Of a stretch of DNA of 48,470 nt, positions 8,331 to 16,313 are shown in pieces. The notes below the pieces were generated by a model. That model searched no databases, had not been told where the DNA came from, and saw only the letters and a list, made by a program, of their open reading frames with translations. The position numbers and the translations under genes were made by a program. Within the stretch, counting starts at the first letter, position 1, and each line of letters opens with the position of its first letter. The DNA comes from CAYVBJ01 sp964517005 (GTDB taxonomy: Bacteria; Bacteroidota; Rhodothermia; Balneolales; Balneolaceae). Where the stretch lies: the NCBI GenBank assembly GCA_964517005.1, contig CAZFAJ010000016.1, forward strand, positions 1-48,470. Direction: 5' to 3'.

Positions 8331-8908
8331 AAAAGATTGGTATATCTGTAGGGATTCTTGCAGGATCATTTTTGGTGATTCTTATCATTATGTATCTGCT
8401 GTTTCCGGTATTGAATCCGGGGGAGGCCGAAAAGCAGGAATTGGCAATGGCTGAAGAGCAATCCGAAAATCAACTGAATCGAATCAGTGAAACAGTGAAT
8501 AGTGAAAACGAATACTCAGCAGATGTTGCACCTGGCATAACAGAAGATGTTAACAACGATTCAATAAGCCTGGCGGAACCTGATGTGCTTTCTCAGAATG
8601 ATATGAGTATTGATGAAAAGAGGTATATCGAACAAATTGATTCACTGAAGCAGGTGGTGGAAAATTTAAAAAAGGAACATGAACTGGAGTTGCAGGAAGT
8701 CACAAATGTTCAATTCGAAGAACAAGTGCAGGAAACAACCAAAACCCTTCTCAGTATGGATGAAGATGCACTGGCGCCAATCGTAAATGAATTGGAAGAA
8801 CCGATTCTTATAAAATTATATAACACGGCAACCGGCATGCAAAAGCGAAAATTACTTCAGTCATTAGAACCTGAAAAGGCATCCAGAATTTTAAAATTAG
8901 TTATGTGA
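8321..8908 (+). CDS. MotE-like membrane-anchored coiled-coil protein with MgtE_N-type tail
   Basis: A 195-residue protein with one N-terminal transmembrane helix (about residues 7-29), an acidic linker, a coiled coil (about 100-140) and a C-terminal stretch beginning LLSMDEDALAPIVNELEEP that resembles the MgtE intracellular N domain. This layout and the place between fliJ and fliK match the MotE/YlxF family; in Sinorhizobium MotE acts as a chaperone for periplasmic MotC, and in other bacteria the function is not settled. It overlaps fliJ by 10 bases and the fliK start by one. A periplasmic location for the coiled coil is inferred from the N-in anchor. Confidence 0.75.
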   Translation: MDLKKIGISVGILAGSFLVILIIMYLLFPVLNPGEAEKQELAMAEEQSENQLNRISETVNSENEYSADVAPGITEDVNNDSISLAEPDVLSQNDMSIDEKRYIEQIDSLKQVVENLKKEHELELQEVTNVQFEEQVQETTKTLLSMDEDALAPIVNELEEPILIKLYNTATGMQKRKLLQSLEPEKASRILKLVM

Positions 8909-10572
8909 TGATTCAGTTATTTACGCAACCCAAATCAATACAAGTACTGTCAGCCTCTGAAAATTCTCAGGGAGTAAAAATAAATTCCCATGATCATCAG
9001 AGTGAAGGCGGCTTTGGCAAGCAGCTATCTGATGTTTTGCAGAAATTTATGGGATACGGTGAGCAGCAAAAGAACCATGAGTTTTCAGAAGAAAAAAGCG
9101 GAACTCTTGTAACTTCTGAGGATTCTTCTGTCGTTCATACTGCACTCCATTCAAAAGAGTCGGAACAAGTTCAAATCAGGCTTATATCTGAGAAAAAGTT
9201 CATTTTGGAAGAGCATCATGCAAAAAACGGGACTTCTAATAAATTCAGCTCAGCCGGCATAACAAAGTCAATCACAGATGCTTCTTCTGAAAGTGTAAAC
9301 CCAAAAAAAGTTTTAAAGAATTTTGATCATAAAAGTACTGCCCCCGGCATAGTGGCTCAAAATGTTCAGAACGATTCAGTAAATTTGGTTGCGGAAAAAT
9401 CCATGAAGGGACAGGTGAGTGAAGTAAAATCGAACGGGGCCAAACAAGACGTGCAAATGGAAAAAACCGGGATCACTCTGAAGGAGGTTTTTGCCGGGAA
9501 TGTTCAAAACTCAGTGAGCAATGCTGAAGCTGAAAATTCCCCTAAAATCAGTGAAGGTACTATTAAAAATGCAGTGGTGACGGATGAAGGAAACAAAAAT
9601 AAAAATATTTTTAAACCCGGCCGTTCATTTCCGGGATTGAACTTTCAAAACAACCAAAGTTCTGAAAAAACGGGAGTCATAAATTCACAGGTAGCTGATC
9701 ATTCAGGAATAGAAAACAGGCAGGGAAATAATCCCGCTGCAAATAAACCTGTCAGAGAATTTATTAACAGCCAGGCCGCCGGAATCTCTGTATCAAAGGA
9801 GCCGGTACCTGCTGCTGAAAAAAATACAAAAACGTCAGATCGCTTAAATCATTTTAAAATCGATGGCGACGGGGAGAGGGATTTACTGAAATCCACAGAA
9901 CGGATGGATTTTCAGCGCACGGAAAAAGCTGCTTATAACAAAACCCCTTCCGGGCAAAAAATTAATACTTTCAGCAGTTTTGATCAGGTTGTGCCACAAA
10001 CAGACAGCAAGGAACCTGCATCTAAAGCAGCTGGAGAATTATTCGGCACGGATTTAAATGAAAAGAAGCTCAGCAATACCCGTGAACCGGTAGCTATAAG
10101 GCCGGAACAATCTGTTTTGTTTCAACAAGCTGAGCGAAGGAATTTATCAGTAAGGCTTGCAAAAATTGTGAAACAGGAACTTCAATCCGGAAAAATGCAG
10201 GGTCAGGGCTGGAAAAAACATCAATTCACCCTGGATGACGGAACAAAGGTGCAGCTGTCTCTCCGGAAAACGGAGGGTGTGATACAGCTTCAATTGGGGT
10301 CGGTAAACAGTGAGCTGAATAAACTGATTCAGCAGCATGCACAAGAAATCCGGCAACACCTTGAAGAGCAGATGAATGCGGAAGTAAACCTTCAATTTCA
10401 GGAGGCAACACCCGAAAATGGAAATGGTCTTTTTTCTGATAATAATTCCGGCAGCGAACCCTCTGACGGAAAAAATCAGGAAAAGATGACCGGTAACGCC
10501 GACAAGCAACTGCCTCATGAAGGCAGAAGAACTCGGTTATTTGGATTTAACAGTAATGAATGGACAGCCTAA
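8908..10572 (+). CDS. fliK: Flagellar hook-length control protein FliK
   Basis: FliK is the secreted molecular ruler that measures the hook and switches FlhB from rod/hook to filament export. The product has about 554 residues, in the longer part of the family range. Residues about 1-400 are low-complexity, rich in Ser, Lys, Asn and Glu and poorly conserved, as expected for the ruler. The C-terminal domain (about 410-500) contains KHQFTLDDGTKVQLSLR and an HLEEQMNAEVNLQF segment resembling the FliK_C fold. A GTG at 8905 is an alternative start; I prefer the ATG at 8908 (TGATG coupling). Position between the MotE-like gene and flgD supports the call. Confidence 0.87.
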   Translation: MIQLFTQPKSIQVLSASENSQGVKINSHDHQSEGGFGKQLSDVLQKFMGYGEQQKNHEFSEEKSGTLVTSEDSSVVHTALHSKESEQVQIRLISEKKFILEEHHAKNGTSNKFSSAGITKSITDASSESVNPKKVLKNFDHKSTAPGIVAQNVQNDSVNLVAEKSMKGQVSEVKSNGAKQDVQMEKTGITLKEVFAGNVQNSVSNAEAENSPKISEGTIKNAVVTDEGNKNKNIFKPGRSFPGLNFQNNQSSEKTGVINSQVADHSGIENRQGNNPAANKPVREFINSQAAGISVSKEPVPAAEKNTKTSDRLNHFKIDGDGERDLLKSTERMDFQRTEKAAYNKTPSGQKINTFSSFDQVVPQTDSKEPASKAAGELFGTDLNEKKLSNTREPVAIRPEQSVLFQQAERRNLSVRLAKIVKQELQSGKMQGQGWKKHQFTLDDGTKVQLSLRKTEGVIQLQLGSVNSELNKLIQQHAQEIRQHLEEQMNAEVNLQFQEATPENGNGLFSDNNSGSEPSDGKNQEKMTGNADKQLPHEGRRTRLFGFNSNEWTA

Positions 10573-10587
10573 ACAGCGAGGAAAAAA

Positions 10588-11256
10588 ATGGAAATTAATG
10601 GAATAAGTCAGGCATTGGCAGGAAACGCACAAAGCGCCGCCGGTGCAAATGGTCAGCTTGGCAAAAATGAGTTTTTACAACTTCTGGTTGCACAGCTTCA
10701 AAACCAAGATCCGATCAATCCAATGGAAGGTACGGAGTTTGCAACGCAGCTGGCCCAGTTTAATTCGGTTGAGCAGCTGATCAATATGAATACCGGCATT
10801 GAAAATCTTACCCAAATGCAGGAAATCATGAGCAACGGGTTGAACAATTCACTGGCATCTTCTCTTGCCGGCAAATCTGTGAAGGTTCTTGGCAACCAGA
10901 TATCGACTGCTGAAAACGGCAGTACAGATATCAGTTTCAGAATTAATCAACTGGCTTCTGATGTGGAACTTACTGTTCGTGATTCCAATGGCACTGTGCT
11001 GCATACAGATACTTTAAAAAACCTTGGTGAAGGTGATCACGAATGGAGCTGGAGTGGTAAAACGAATGACGGGCGTAAAGTACCCGAGGGAGTTTATACA
11101 GTTGAGATCAACGCAAAGAATGGTGATCAAAATATTGCAGCTCTTCCATTTATGGAAGGAGAGGTTGAGAAGGTAAGATTTACCGGAGAGGGTGTAAAAC
11201 TTCTTGTAAATGGAGTTTTGGTCTCGCTCGGTGATGTAGAAGAGATTGGAGTATAA
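10588..11256 (+). CDS. flgD: Flagellar hook capping protein FlgD
   Basis: FlgD caps the growing hook and is lost from the finished structure. The 222 residues match the family. The N-terminal motif LGKNEFLQLLVAQLQNQDP (about 24-42) followed by EFATQLAQFNSVEQL is diagnostic. The C-terminal part (about 95-200) forms the FlgD Ig-like and tudor-like region, with HEWSWSGKTNDGRKVPEGVY typical of the Ig fold. It lies between fliK and flgE, the usual order. Confidence 0.97.
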   Translation: MEINGISQALAGNAQSAAGANGQLGKNEFLQLLVAQLQNQDPINPMEGTEFATQLAQFNSVEQLINMNTGIENLTQMQEIMSNGLNNSLASSLAGKSVKVLGNQISTAENGSTDISFRINQLASDVELTVRDSNGTVLHTDTLKNLGEGDHEWSWSGKTNDGRKVPEGVYTVEINAKNGDQNIAALPFMEGEVEKVRFTGEGVKLLVNGVLVSLGDVEEIGV

Positions 11257-11319
11257 TATTTCACCTGATCTTAAATCAAAATAAATTTTTAAAAAATTTC
11301 AAACAAACAAAAACAAAAA

Positions 11320-11334
11320 CGGGAAATACTCCCG
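11320..11334 (+). promoter_or_regulatory. Short hairpin in the flgE leader
   Basis: CGGGA-AATAC-TCCCG forms a five-pair stem in the 121-base gap between flgD and flgE, downstream of A-rich tracts. It is not followed by a T run, so it is more likely an RNA-processing or stability element than a terminator. A purine-rich GAGGA precedes the flgE ATG by a good distance. Confidence 0.3.
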
Positions 11335-11377
11335 GCAGCCAACTAACAAAGGCTAAATTAAAAAAAGAGGATCAATT

Positions 11378-12994
11378 ATGTCTTTAATGAAATCACTAAA
11401 CTCAGGTGTTAGCGGCCTTCGGGCTTTCCAAACAAAGATGGATGTAATCGGTAACAATATTGCCAATGTCGACACGACCGGCTTTAAAAGTTCCAGGGCA
11501 ACATTTTCTGAAATGCTGAGCCAGCGAATCGGCTCGGGCGGAGGATCACAATCATCACCCCAATCAGGTGCACAGGTAGGTTTGGGAGTACGGCTGGCAG
11601 CAATCGACCGTGATTTTAACCAGGGCGGATTACAAACTACAGGCCGGCAAACGGATCTTGCCATAGAAGGACAAGGTTTCTTTATGGTTAATGAAGGAAC
11701 GCAGCCATTTCTTACACGGGCAGGTAATTTTGCCTTTAACAGAGATGGATTTCTCGTAGATCAGGCGGGAAGGAACGTCCAGGGCTTTAATGCAAATAGC
11801 GAGGGCAATATCATTGCTGGCGGTGCCACAGATGATATACGTATAGATTTTGAAAACATACTCGATCCGCAGGCAACCGAAAATATCTTTGTCGCCGGAA
11901 ATCTGAATGCTGATACAAGTACAAATCAGGTTATTCAGTCGCGTTCTGCATTTACAACCGCCGGCGGTGCACTTGCTACATCAACAAGCCTGATTAATGA
12001 TCTTACTCAAACAACAACTGCACTTGCAGCAGGTGATCAGATTGAATTTGAGTTTACTCTTAATGACGGAACCGCTCTTACAGCAACACATACATTTGCG
12101 GCCGGAGATACAGTGGAGGATATGATAACCTCACTCAATGCAGCATTGGCTGGTGAAGGAAATGTGAGTCTTGTTGATGGAATACTTGTCCTGAGATCAG
12201 ATACACTTGGTGATAGCAGCCTGAATATAAACAGCGCTGCTGTGACAGGAGCCGGTGATATCAATATGCCGGGTTTCCAGGTTACACAGGCCGGATCTAC
12301 AGGCAGCCAGACAATCAGCACAACGGTATTTGACGGTTTGGGCCGTGCTCATACACTTCTGATAAACGCAACCCAGACAGATGTAAATACCTGGGAATAT
12401 GAAGCAAGTTTCCTGGATGGTGAGGAGATTACAGCCGGTGGAACAGGTACAATCGAATTTGATGAGTCGGGAAGTCTTACATCCGACAACACATTTGAAA
12501 TCGGTTTTGATCCGGGAAATGGCGCCGGCCCCATGAGCTTTAATGTGAACCTGGGCAATCCGGACGATGGATCAAGGATCTCACAATTCTCTGGTTCATC
12601 ATCTGCAAAAATCACATCCCAGGATGGATTTACAGAAGGACGGCTGGTTGATTTCAGCTTTGACGGAGACGGATTCATCAACGGGATATTTAGTAACGGC
12701 AGAAATGTTCAGCTTGGACAACTTGCGATAGCTGATGTAGCCAATAATAATGGCCTCGAAACAGTTGGAAGCGGACTCTTCAGAAATACGGTTGCTTCCG
12801 GAGATATATCAATAAATACAGCAGCCAATATGGAAGCTACAAATTTAGCGGCCGGTGTTCTGGAAGGCTCGAATGTTGATCTTGCCAGAGAATTTACTGA
12901 GATGATCACTTCACAGAGAGCATTTCAGTCAAATGCGCGGGTGATAACAACCGCAGATGAACTGCTGGCCGAAACGGTTGCACTGAAGCGATAA
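11378..12994 (+). CDS. flgE: Flagellar hook protein FlgE
   Basis: FlgE polymerises into the hook, the universal joint. The 538 residues make it longer than the enterobacterial protein (about 400), as in many other phyla, through an expanded surface domain. The N-terminus has NNIANVDTTGFKSS (about 27-40), then the D1 segment with LAIEGQGFFMV. The middle is rich in Thr, Gly and Asn. The C-terminus ends EFTEMITSQRAFQSNARVIT with TADELLAETVALKR, the conserved hook terminus. It has a 121-base leader with GAGGA before the ATG, and a strong terminator follows, so it is the last gene of its operon. Confidence 0.97.
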   Translation: MSLMKSLNSGVSGLRAFQTKMDVIGNNIANVDTTGFKSSRATFSEMLSQRIGSGGGSQSSPQSGAQVGLGVRLAAIDRDFNQGGLQTTGRQTDLAIEGQGFFMVNEGTQPFLTRAGNFAFNRDGFLVDQAGRNVQGFNANSEGNIIAGGATDDIRIDFENILDPQATENIFVAGNLNADTSTNQVIQSRSAFTTAGGALATSTSLINDLTQTTTALAAGDQIEFEFTLNDGTALTATHTFAAGDTVEDMITSLNAALAGEGNVSLVDGILVLRSDTLGDSSLNINSAAVTGAGDINMPGFQVTQAGSTGSQTISTTVFDGLGRAHTLLINATQTDVNTWEYEASFLDGEEITAGGTGTIEFDESGSLTSDNTFEIGFDPGNGAGPMSFNVNLGNPDDGSRISQFSGSSSAKITSQDGFTEGRLVDFSFDGDGFINGIFSNGRNVQLGQLAIADVANNNGLETVGSGLFRNTVASGDISINTAANMEATNLAAGVLEGSNVDLAREFTEMITSQRAFQSNARVITTADELLAETVALKR

Positions 12995-13028
12995 AATTAA
13001 ATCGGGTATCCTCCGGTTTATTTAAAAT

Positions 13029-13069
13029 AGCCCCTTTTCCATTAACCCGGAAAGAGGGGCTTTTTTTTT
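13029..13069 (+). terminator. Intrinsic terminator after flgE
   Basis: A GC-rich stem pairs AGCCCCTTTTCC with GGAAAGAGGGGCT (one bulged G), loop of about eight bases, followed by nine T. It is 34 bases after the flgE stop and is the clearest terminator in the window, separating the flgB-flgE unit from motA. Confidence 0.9.
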
Positions 13070-13169
13070 GATATCAGGATAATACCCGATACTCCGGATA
13101 GATCTTACCGGGTGGTAATATCTCAAGAGCAATCATCAATTGCTTCAGAATTAAAACTAAAAACCTGTT

Positions 13170-13196
13170 TAAGTTCACAAACAATTCGTCCGATAA
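13170..13196 (+). promoter_or_regulatory. Sigma-28 (FliA) promoter for the motA operon
   Basis: A -10 of TCCGATAA (7 of 8 to GCCGATAA) lies 16 bases after a TAAG -35 core, exactly the consensus spacing between TAAA and CCGATAA. It ends about 45 bases before the motA start and just after the flgE terminator. Control of stator genes by FliA is well known in enterics. The rest of the -35 (GTTT) is weak. Confidence 0.6.
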
Positions 13197-13241
13197 TAAA
13201 AAGAGAAACGAAACCCATTTTTAAACAAAAATCTATAATCA

Positions 13242-14120
13242 GTGGATAAGTCAACAGTTTTTGGTTTGGCGGGCGCCTTTGCTCTTGTTTTAAGCGCAAT
13301 CATTTTCCAGGGTGAACTTGGATTGTTCTTAAGCCTTTCCTCAATTCTAATTGTTGGCGGAGGTGTAGTGATGGTTACGATTGTGAATTATAGCTTTGAT
13401 GATTTAAAAAATACATTTGTAAGCCTTCTTGATAATCTCAGGAATAGCGACATGGATCTGCGGACCGATATTGAACTGATCAATATGTTTTCACGGAAAG
13501 CAAGGCGAGAGGGTCTGCTCGCAATGGAGCAGGATATCCAGCTGATCGATGACCCGTTCTTGAAAAACGGAATGATGTATCTGCTTGACGGAATCAAAAA
13601 AGATACGCTTGTTAGTATAATGAATGATCAGATGGAGAGCGCCGAAAGATCAATGGAAAAAAGTGTAAATGTTTTGGCCTCTATGGGTGAGTATGCACCT
13701 GCTTTTGGTATGATCGGGACTGTGATCGGACTGGTGTTAATGCTTCAAAATATCCAGGATCCGGAATCTCTGGGTGTTGGGCTGGCAATTGCCCTGATTA
13801 CTACTCTATATGGTACCATTCTCGCAAATATGATTTTTGTCCCCCTATCCGGAAAACTTGAACATCTTGGCGAAAAACAGCTGACCAGGAAAAGACTATT
13901 TAAAACAGCAATTATTTCAATCAAGGATGAAGAAAACCCCCGGATTATGGAAAATAAATTACTGAATTTTTTATCTCCCGGAGAAAGGGCCGCGTATCTG
14001 GCTTACTACGACAAAGAAAATTTCGATAAAAAGCGTGAAGACAAGCTCTACAATAACTGGAAAGATTATCAAACAATATCATGGGAAAATCTGGTGGAAA
14101 ATCTGGCGGCAATTGGTTAA
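13242..14120 (+). CDS. motA: Flagellar motor stator protein MotA
   Basis: MotA is the ion-channel stator subunit that turns ion flow into torque on FliG. The product has 292 residues with four hydrophobic segments: about 5-22, 28-48, 145-168 and 180-200. The TM3 phrase GMIGTVIGLVLML and the TM4 region with ALITTLYGTILANMIF are family hallmarks. The cytoplasmic loop (about 55-145) carries the charged residues that meet FliG. Start is a GTG. A C-terminal extension of about 60 charged residues follows TM4. The last 40 bases overlap motB. Ion type cannot be told safely from the sequence. Confidence 0.95.
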   Translation: MDKSTVFGLAGAFALVLSAIIFQGELGLFLSLSSILIVGGGVVMVTIVNYSFDDLKNTFVSLLDNLRNSDMDLRTDIELINMFSRKARREGLLAMEQDIQLIDDPFLKNGMMYLLDGIKKDTLVSIMNDQMESAERSMEKSVNVLASMGEYAPAFGMIGTVIGLVLMLQNIQDPESLGVGLAIALITTLYGTILANMIFVPLSGKLEHLGEKQLTRKRLFKTAIISIKDEENPRIMENKLLNFLSPGERAAYLAYYDKENFDKKREDKLYNNWKDYQTISWENLVENLAAIG

Positions 14121-14800
14121 TGACCTATGCCGATTTTATTACTCTTATGATGATATTCTTCATTGTTCTGTACACTTTTACCCCGGGTGTGGAGAAAAAT
14201 AAGTTTACCGCAATCATTGGCGCTTTTCAGGGCAAAAGAGGGGTGCTTCAGTATGAATCTGTTTTTAGTGATGAATCTCTTCAAATAGATATTCAGAGGG
14301 CAAAAAACTGGGATGAGATGTATCAGAAAATTCAGAATGAAGACCTGCAAGATCAGGTTGAAATTGATATTATACCGGATGGAGTCCGCATAATAATGGG
14401 AGAAGCTGCACTTTTTGAAACCTATTCTGCAAAATTACTTCCCGAATCACACGATTTACTGTTAGATATCGCAAACGGAATTGAAAGATATACTCTTGAA
14501 GAAATCGATGTTATTGATATTCAGGGGCATACGGATAACCGCGCGATACGCGTATCAGCAGATCGCAAGTATGAGTCTAACTGGGAACTTGGTTCCGGAA
14601 GATCCCTGTCGGTGATGCATTTTTTAGAAGAAAACGTTAGCCTCAAACCGGAAAAATTCAGTATCCGGAGTTTCGGTGAATACAGGCCCCGCGTGCCTAA
14701 CACAAGTCCGGAGAATATGCAGCGGAACAGAAGAGTTGAGGTTTTTATCAGGTATGCACCAGTAGGTGTAGGAAAAAATAAAAATACAGCAACAGATTAA
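14081..14800 (+). CDS. motB: Flagellar motor stator protein MotB (OmpA-type peptidoglycan-binding)
   Basis: MotB anchors the stator to peptidoglycan and carries the ion-binding aspartate. The single membrane helix spans about residues 17-38, with the conserved Asp18 in TYADFITLMM. A plug-like segment follows, then an OmpA/MotB domain (about 105-230) with DIQGHTDNRAI and a terminal NRRVEVFI motif. The start at 14081 is required for the conserved GGNW before the helix and gives a 40-base overlap with motA; a shorter start at 14120 (TAATG) would remove that motif. The 239 residues are near the family's lower range. Confidence 0.94.
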   Translation: MGKSGGKSGGNWLMTYADFITLMMIFFIVLYTFTPGVEKNKFTAIIGAFQGKRGVLQYESVFSDESLQIDIQRAKNWDEMYQKIQNEDLQDQVEIDIIPDGVRIIMGEAALFETYSAKLLPESHDLLLDIANGIERYTLEEIDVIDIQGHTDNRAIRVSADRKYESNWELGSGRSLSVMHFLEENVSLKPEKFSIRSFGEYRPRVPNTSPENMQRNRRVEVFIRYAPVGVGKNKNTATD

Positions 14801-14819
14801 ATAAACATAGGATTTTGTT

Positions 14820-15332
14820 ATGGCAGAAGAAGAAGAAAAATTAAATGACGCTGATCTGCCGGAGGAAAAAGATTCAGAAAAATCCTCCGGAAAAAGGAAT
14901 AAATTTTTAAAAGCTGGAAAAATTTTCCTGCTGATAGGCGTAATTGTTGGCCAGGGAATTGCTGCTTATGCAATTATTAAAAATAATTATCCTGATATAA
15001 AGGAGACAATTGATGGCTTCAGTCAGAAGGGAGGGGTCTATTATAAGGTAGATAATATTATTATTAATCCTGCTCATTCGGATGGAGAGCGATATTTAAT
15101 ACTCTCACTGGCCTTTGAAATGAACAATAGCAATGATGTTGCAATGGCAGATAAAATGAGTGTGGAAATTATCGACAGGGTGAATTCACATCTTATTCAA
15201 AAATCAGCAAGTGAGTTAAGTTCAGTAGAGCAGCGGGAAGTGATTAAAAAGGAGCTCTCAGTTGAGATAAATGATCTTCTCGGGAAAAAAGCGGTACGGA
15301 ATTTGTTCATTACTAAATATGTGATACAGTAA
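14820..15332 (+). CDS. fliL: Flagellar basal body-associated protein FliL
   Basis: FliL is a bitopic inner-membrane protein that surrounds the stator and supports torque. The product has 170 residues. An acidic/basic cytoplasmic head is followed by one membrane helix at about 34-55 and a periplasmic SPFH-like domain. The phrase YYKVDNIIINPA fits the FliL beta-strand start (Y..l..f.vNL), and the C-terminal segment DLLGKKAVRNLFITKYVIQ resembles the FliL ending. Similarity is modest, but the motB-fliL-fliM order is standard. Confidence 0.87.
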   Translation: MAEEEEKLNDADLPEEKDSEKSSGKRNKFLKAGKIFLLIGVIVGQGIAAYAIIKNNYPDIKETIDGFSQKGGVYYKVDNIIINPAHSDGERYLILSLAFEMNNSNDVAMADKMSVEIIDRVNSHLIQKSASELSSVEQREVIKKELSVEINDLLGKKAVRNLFITKYVIQ

Positions 15333-15347
15333 TGAATAATAAAATGA

Positions 15348-16295
15348 ATGCCGCAAGTAACATATAAATCCGATTTAGGTTCTGATGCCAATAGTGGTGT
15401 TGTTAAGCCATATGATTTTAAGCAGCCCAAACTGGTTAGTAAGGAAATCATTCGTTCCATGCGCAACATTCACGAGATGTATGCAAGGAATGTAAAACGT
15501 GTGTTTGCCAATGTGCTTAACCACAATATAGAAGTAAGGCTTACTGATGTAGAGCAGGTTATCTTTTCTAAATATCTGAATGATATTGATCCCCCATCGG
15601 CCATTTTTCTTTTCAATATCGAAGAGCTTGGTGACTGGGCGGTGCTGCAGATGGAATCCGGTTTTTGCATCTATTGCGTTGAACGGCAAAGCGGGGGTGA
15701 TAAATTTACCCTGGATGAAAAAAGGATGCTCAGCCGTACCGAGGAGAGAATCATGGGACGAGTCGTTGACAAGTGCTTTAAGGATCTGAGTCATGTGTGG
15801 TCATCATTTTTTCCCTTTACAGTTATTAATCACATTTATGAAAGCAAACCGGGAAACATCAGAACAATATCAGCGCATGACCCCGGTATCGTAATCAGGT
15901 TTTTGGTCAAGTTTGATAAATACCAAATACCGCTTTCACTTTGCTATCCTTATGCCCTTCTGAAAGAACAACTTCTTGGAAATTCTTTTAGTGTGGATAA
16001 AAACAATTTTACCGGCGCCCTCTCTTCCATCGAAAAGAAAAATTTTGAGCAGGATCTGAAACAGGCCGATATCACACTCAGCACAATTCTTGGTGAATCG
16101 AGTGTATCACTGAACAGGCTTATCGATTTAAAAGAGGGAGATCTGATTATACTGGACCAGCAAATCGATGAGCCTCTAAAAATTAAAGTCAACAATCAGA
16201 TTAAAATGAACGGTTACCCGGGGTCAATGAAAGGGAAAAAGGCAGTAAAAATTTTCAATATTCAAAAAAACAGTAACGATCGTCTTGATCTTTAA
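15348..16295 (+). CDS. fliM: Flagellar motor switch protein FliM lacking the N-terminal CheY-binding motif
   Basis: FliM forms the middle of the C-ring, binding FliG and FliN. The 315 residues compare with about 330 elsewhere. The middle domain is clear: VKPYDFKQPKLVSKEIIRSM (about 19-38) leads into the CheC-like fold, and a SpoA domain closes the protein (about 235-305). Homologues start with a CheY-P-binding peptide around EIDALL; the first 18 residues here (MPQVTYKSDLGSD...) have nothing like it, and there is no in-frame upstream room because fliL ends 16 bases before. Motor assembly should be intact; switching input is uncertain. It begins the fliM-fliN/Y-fliO run. Confidence 0.94.
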   Translation: MPQVTYKSDLGSDANSGVVKPYDFKQPKLVSKEIIRSMRNIHEMYARNVKRVFANVLNHNIEVRLTDVEQVIFSKYLNDIDPPSAIFLFNIEELGDWAVLQMESGFCIYCVERQSGGDKFTLDEKRMLSRTEERIMGRVVDKCFKDLSHVWSSFFPFTVINHIYESKPGNIRTISAHDPGIVIRFLVKFDKYQIPLSLCYPYALLKEQLLGNSFSVDKNNFTGALSSIEKKNFEQDLKQADITLSTILGESSVSLNRLIDLKEGDLIILDQQIDEPLKIKVNNQIKMNGYPGSMKGKKAVKIFNIQKNSNDRLDL

Positions 16296-16313
16296 AAAAG
16301 GTAATGTGTAATC

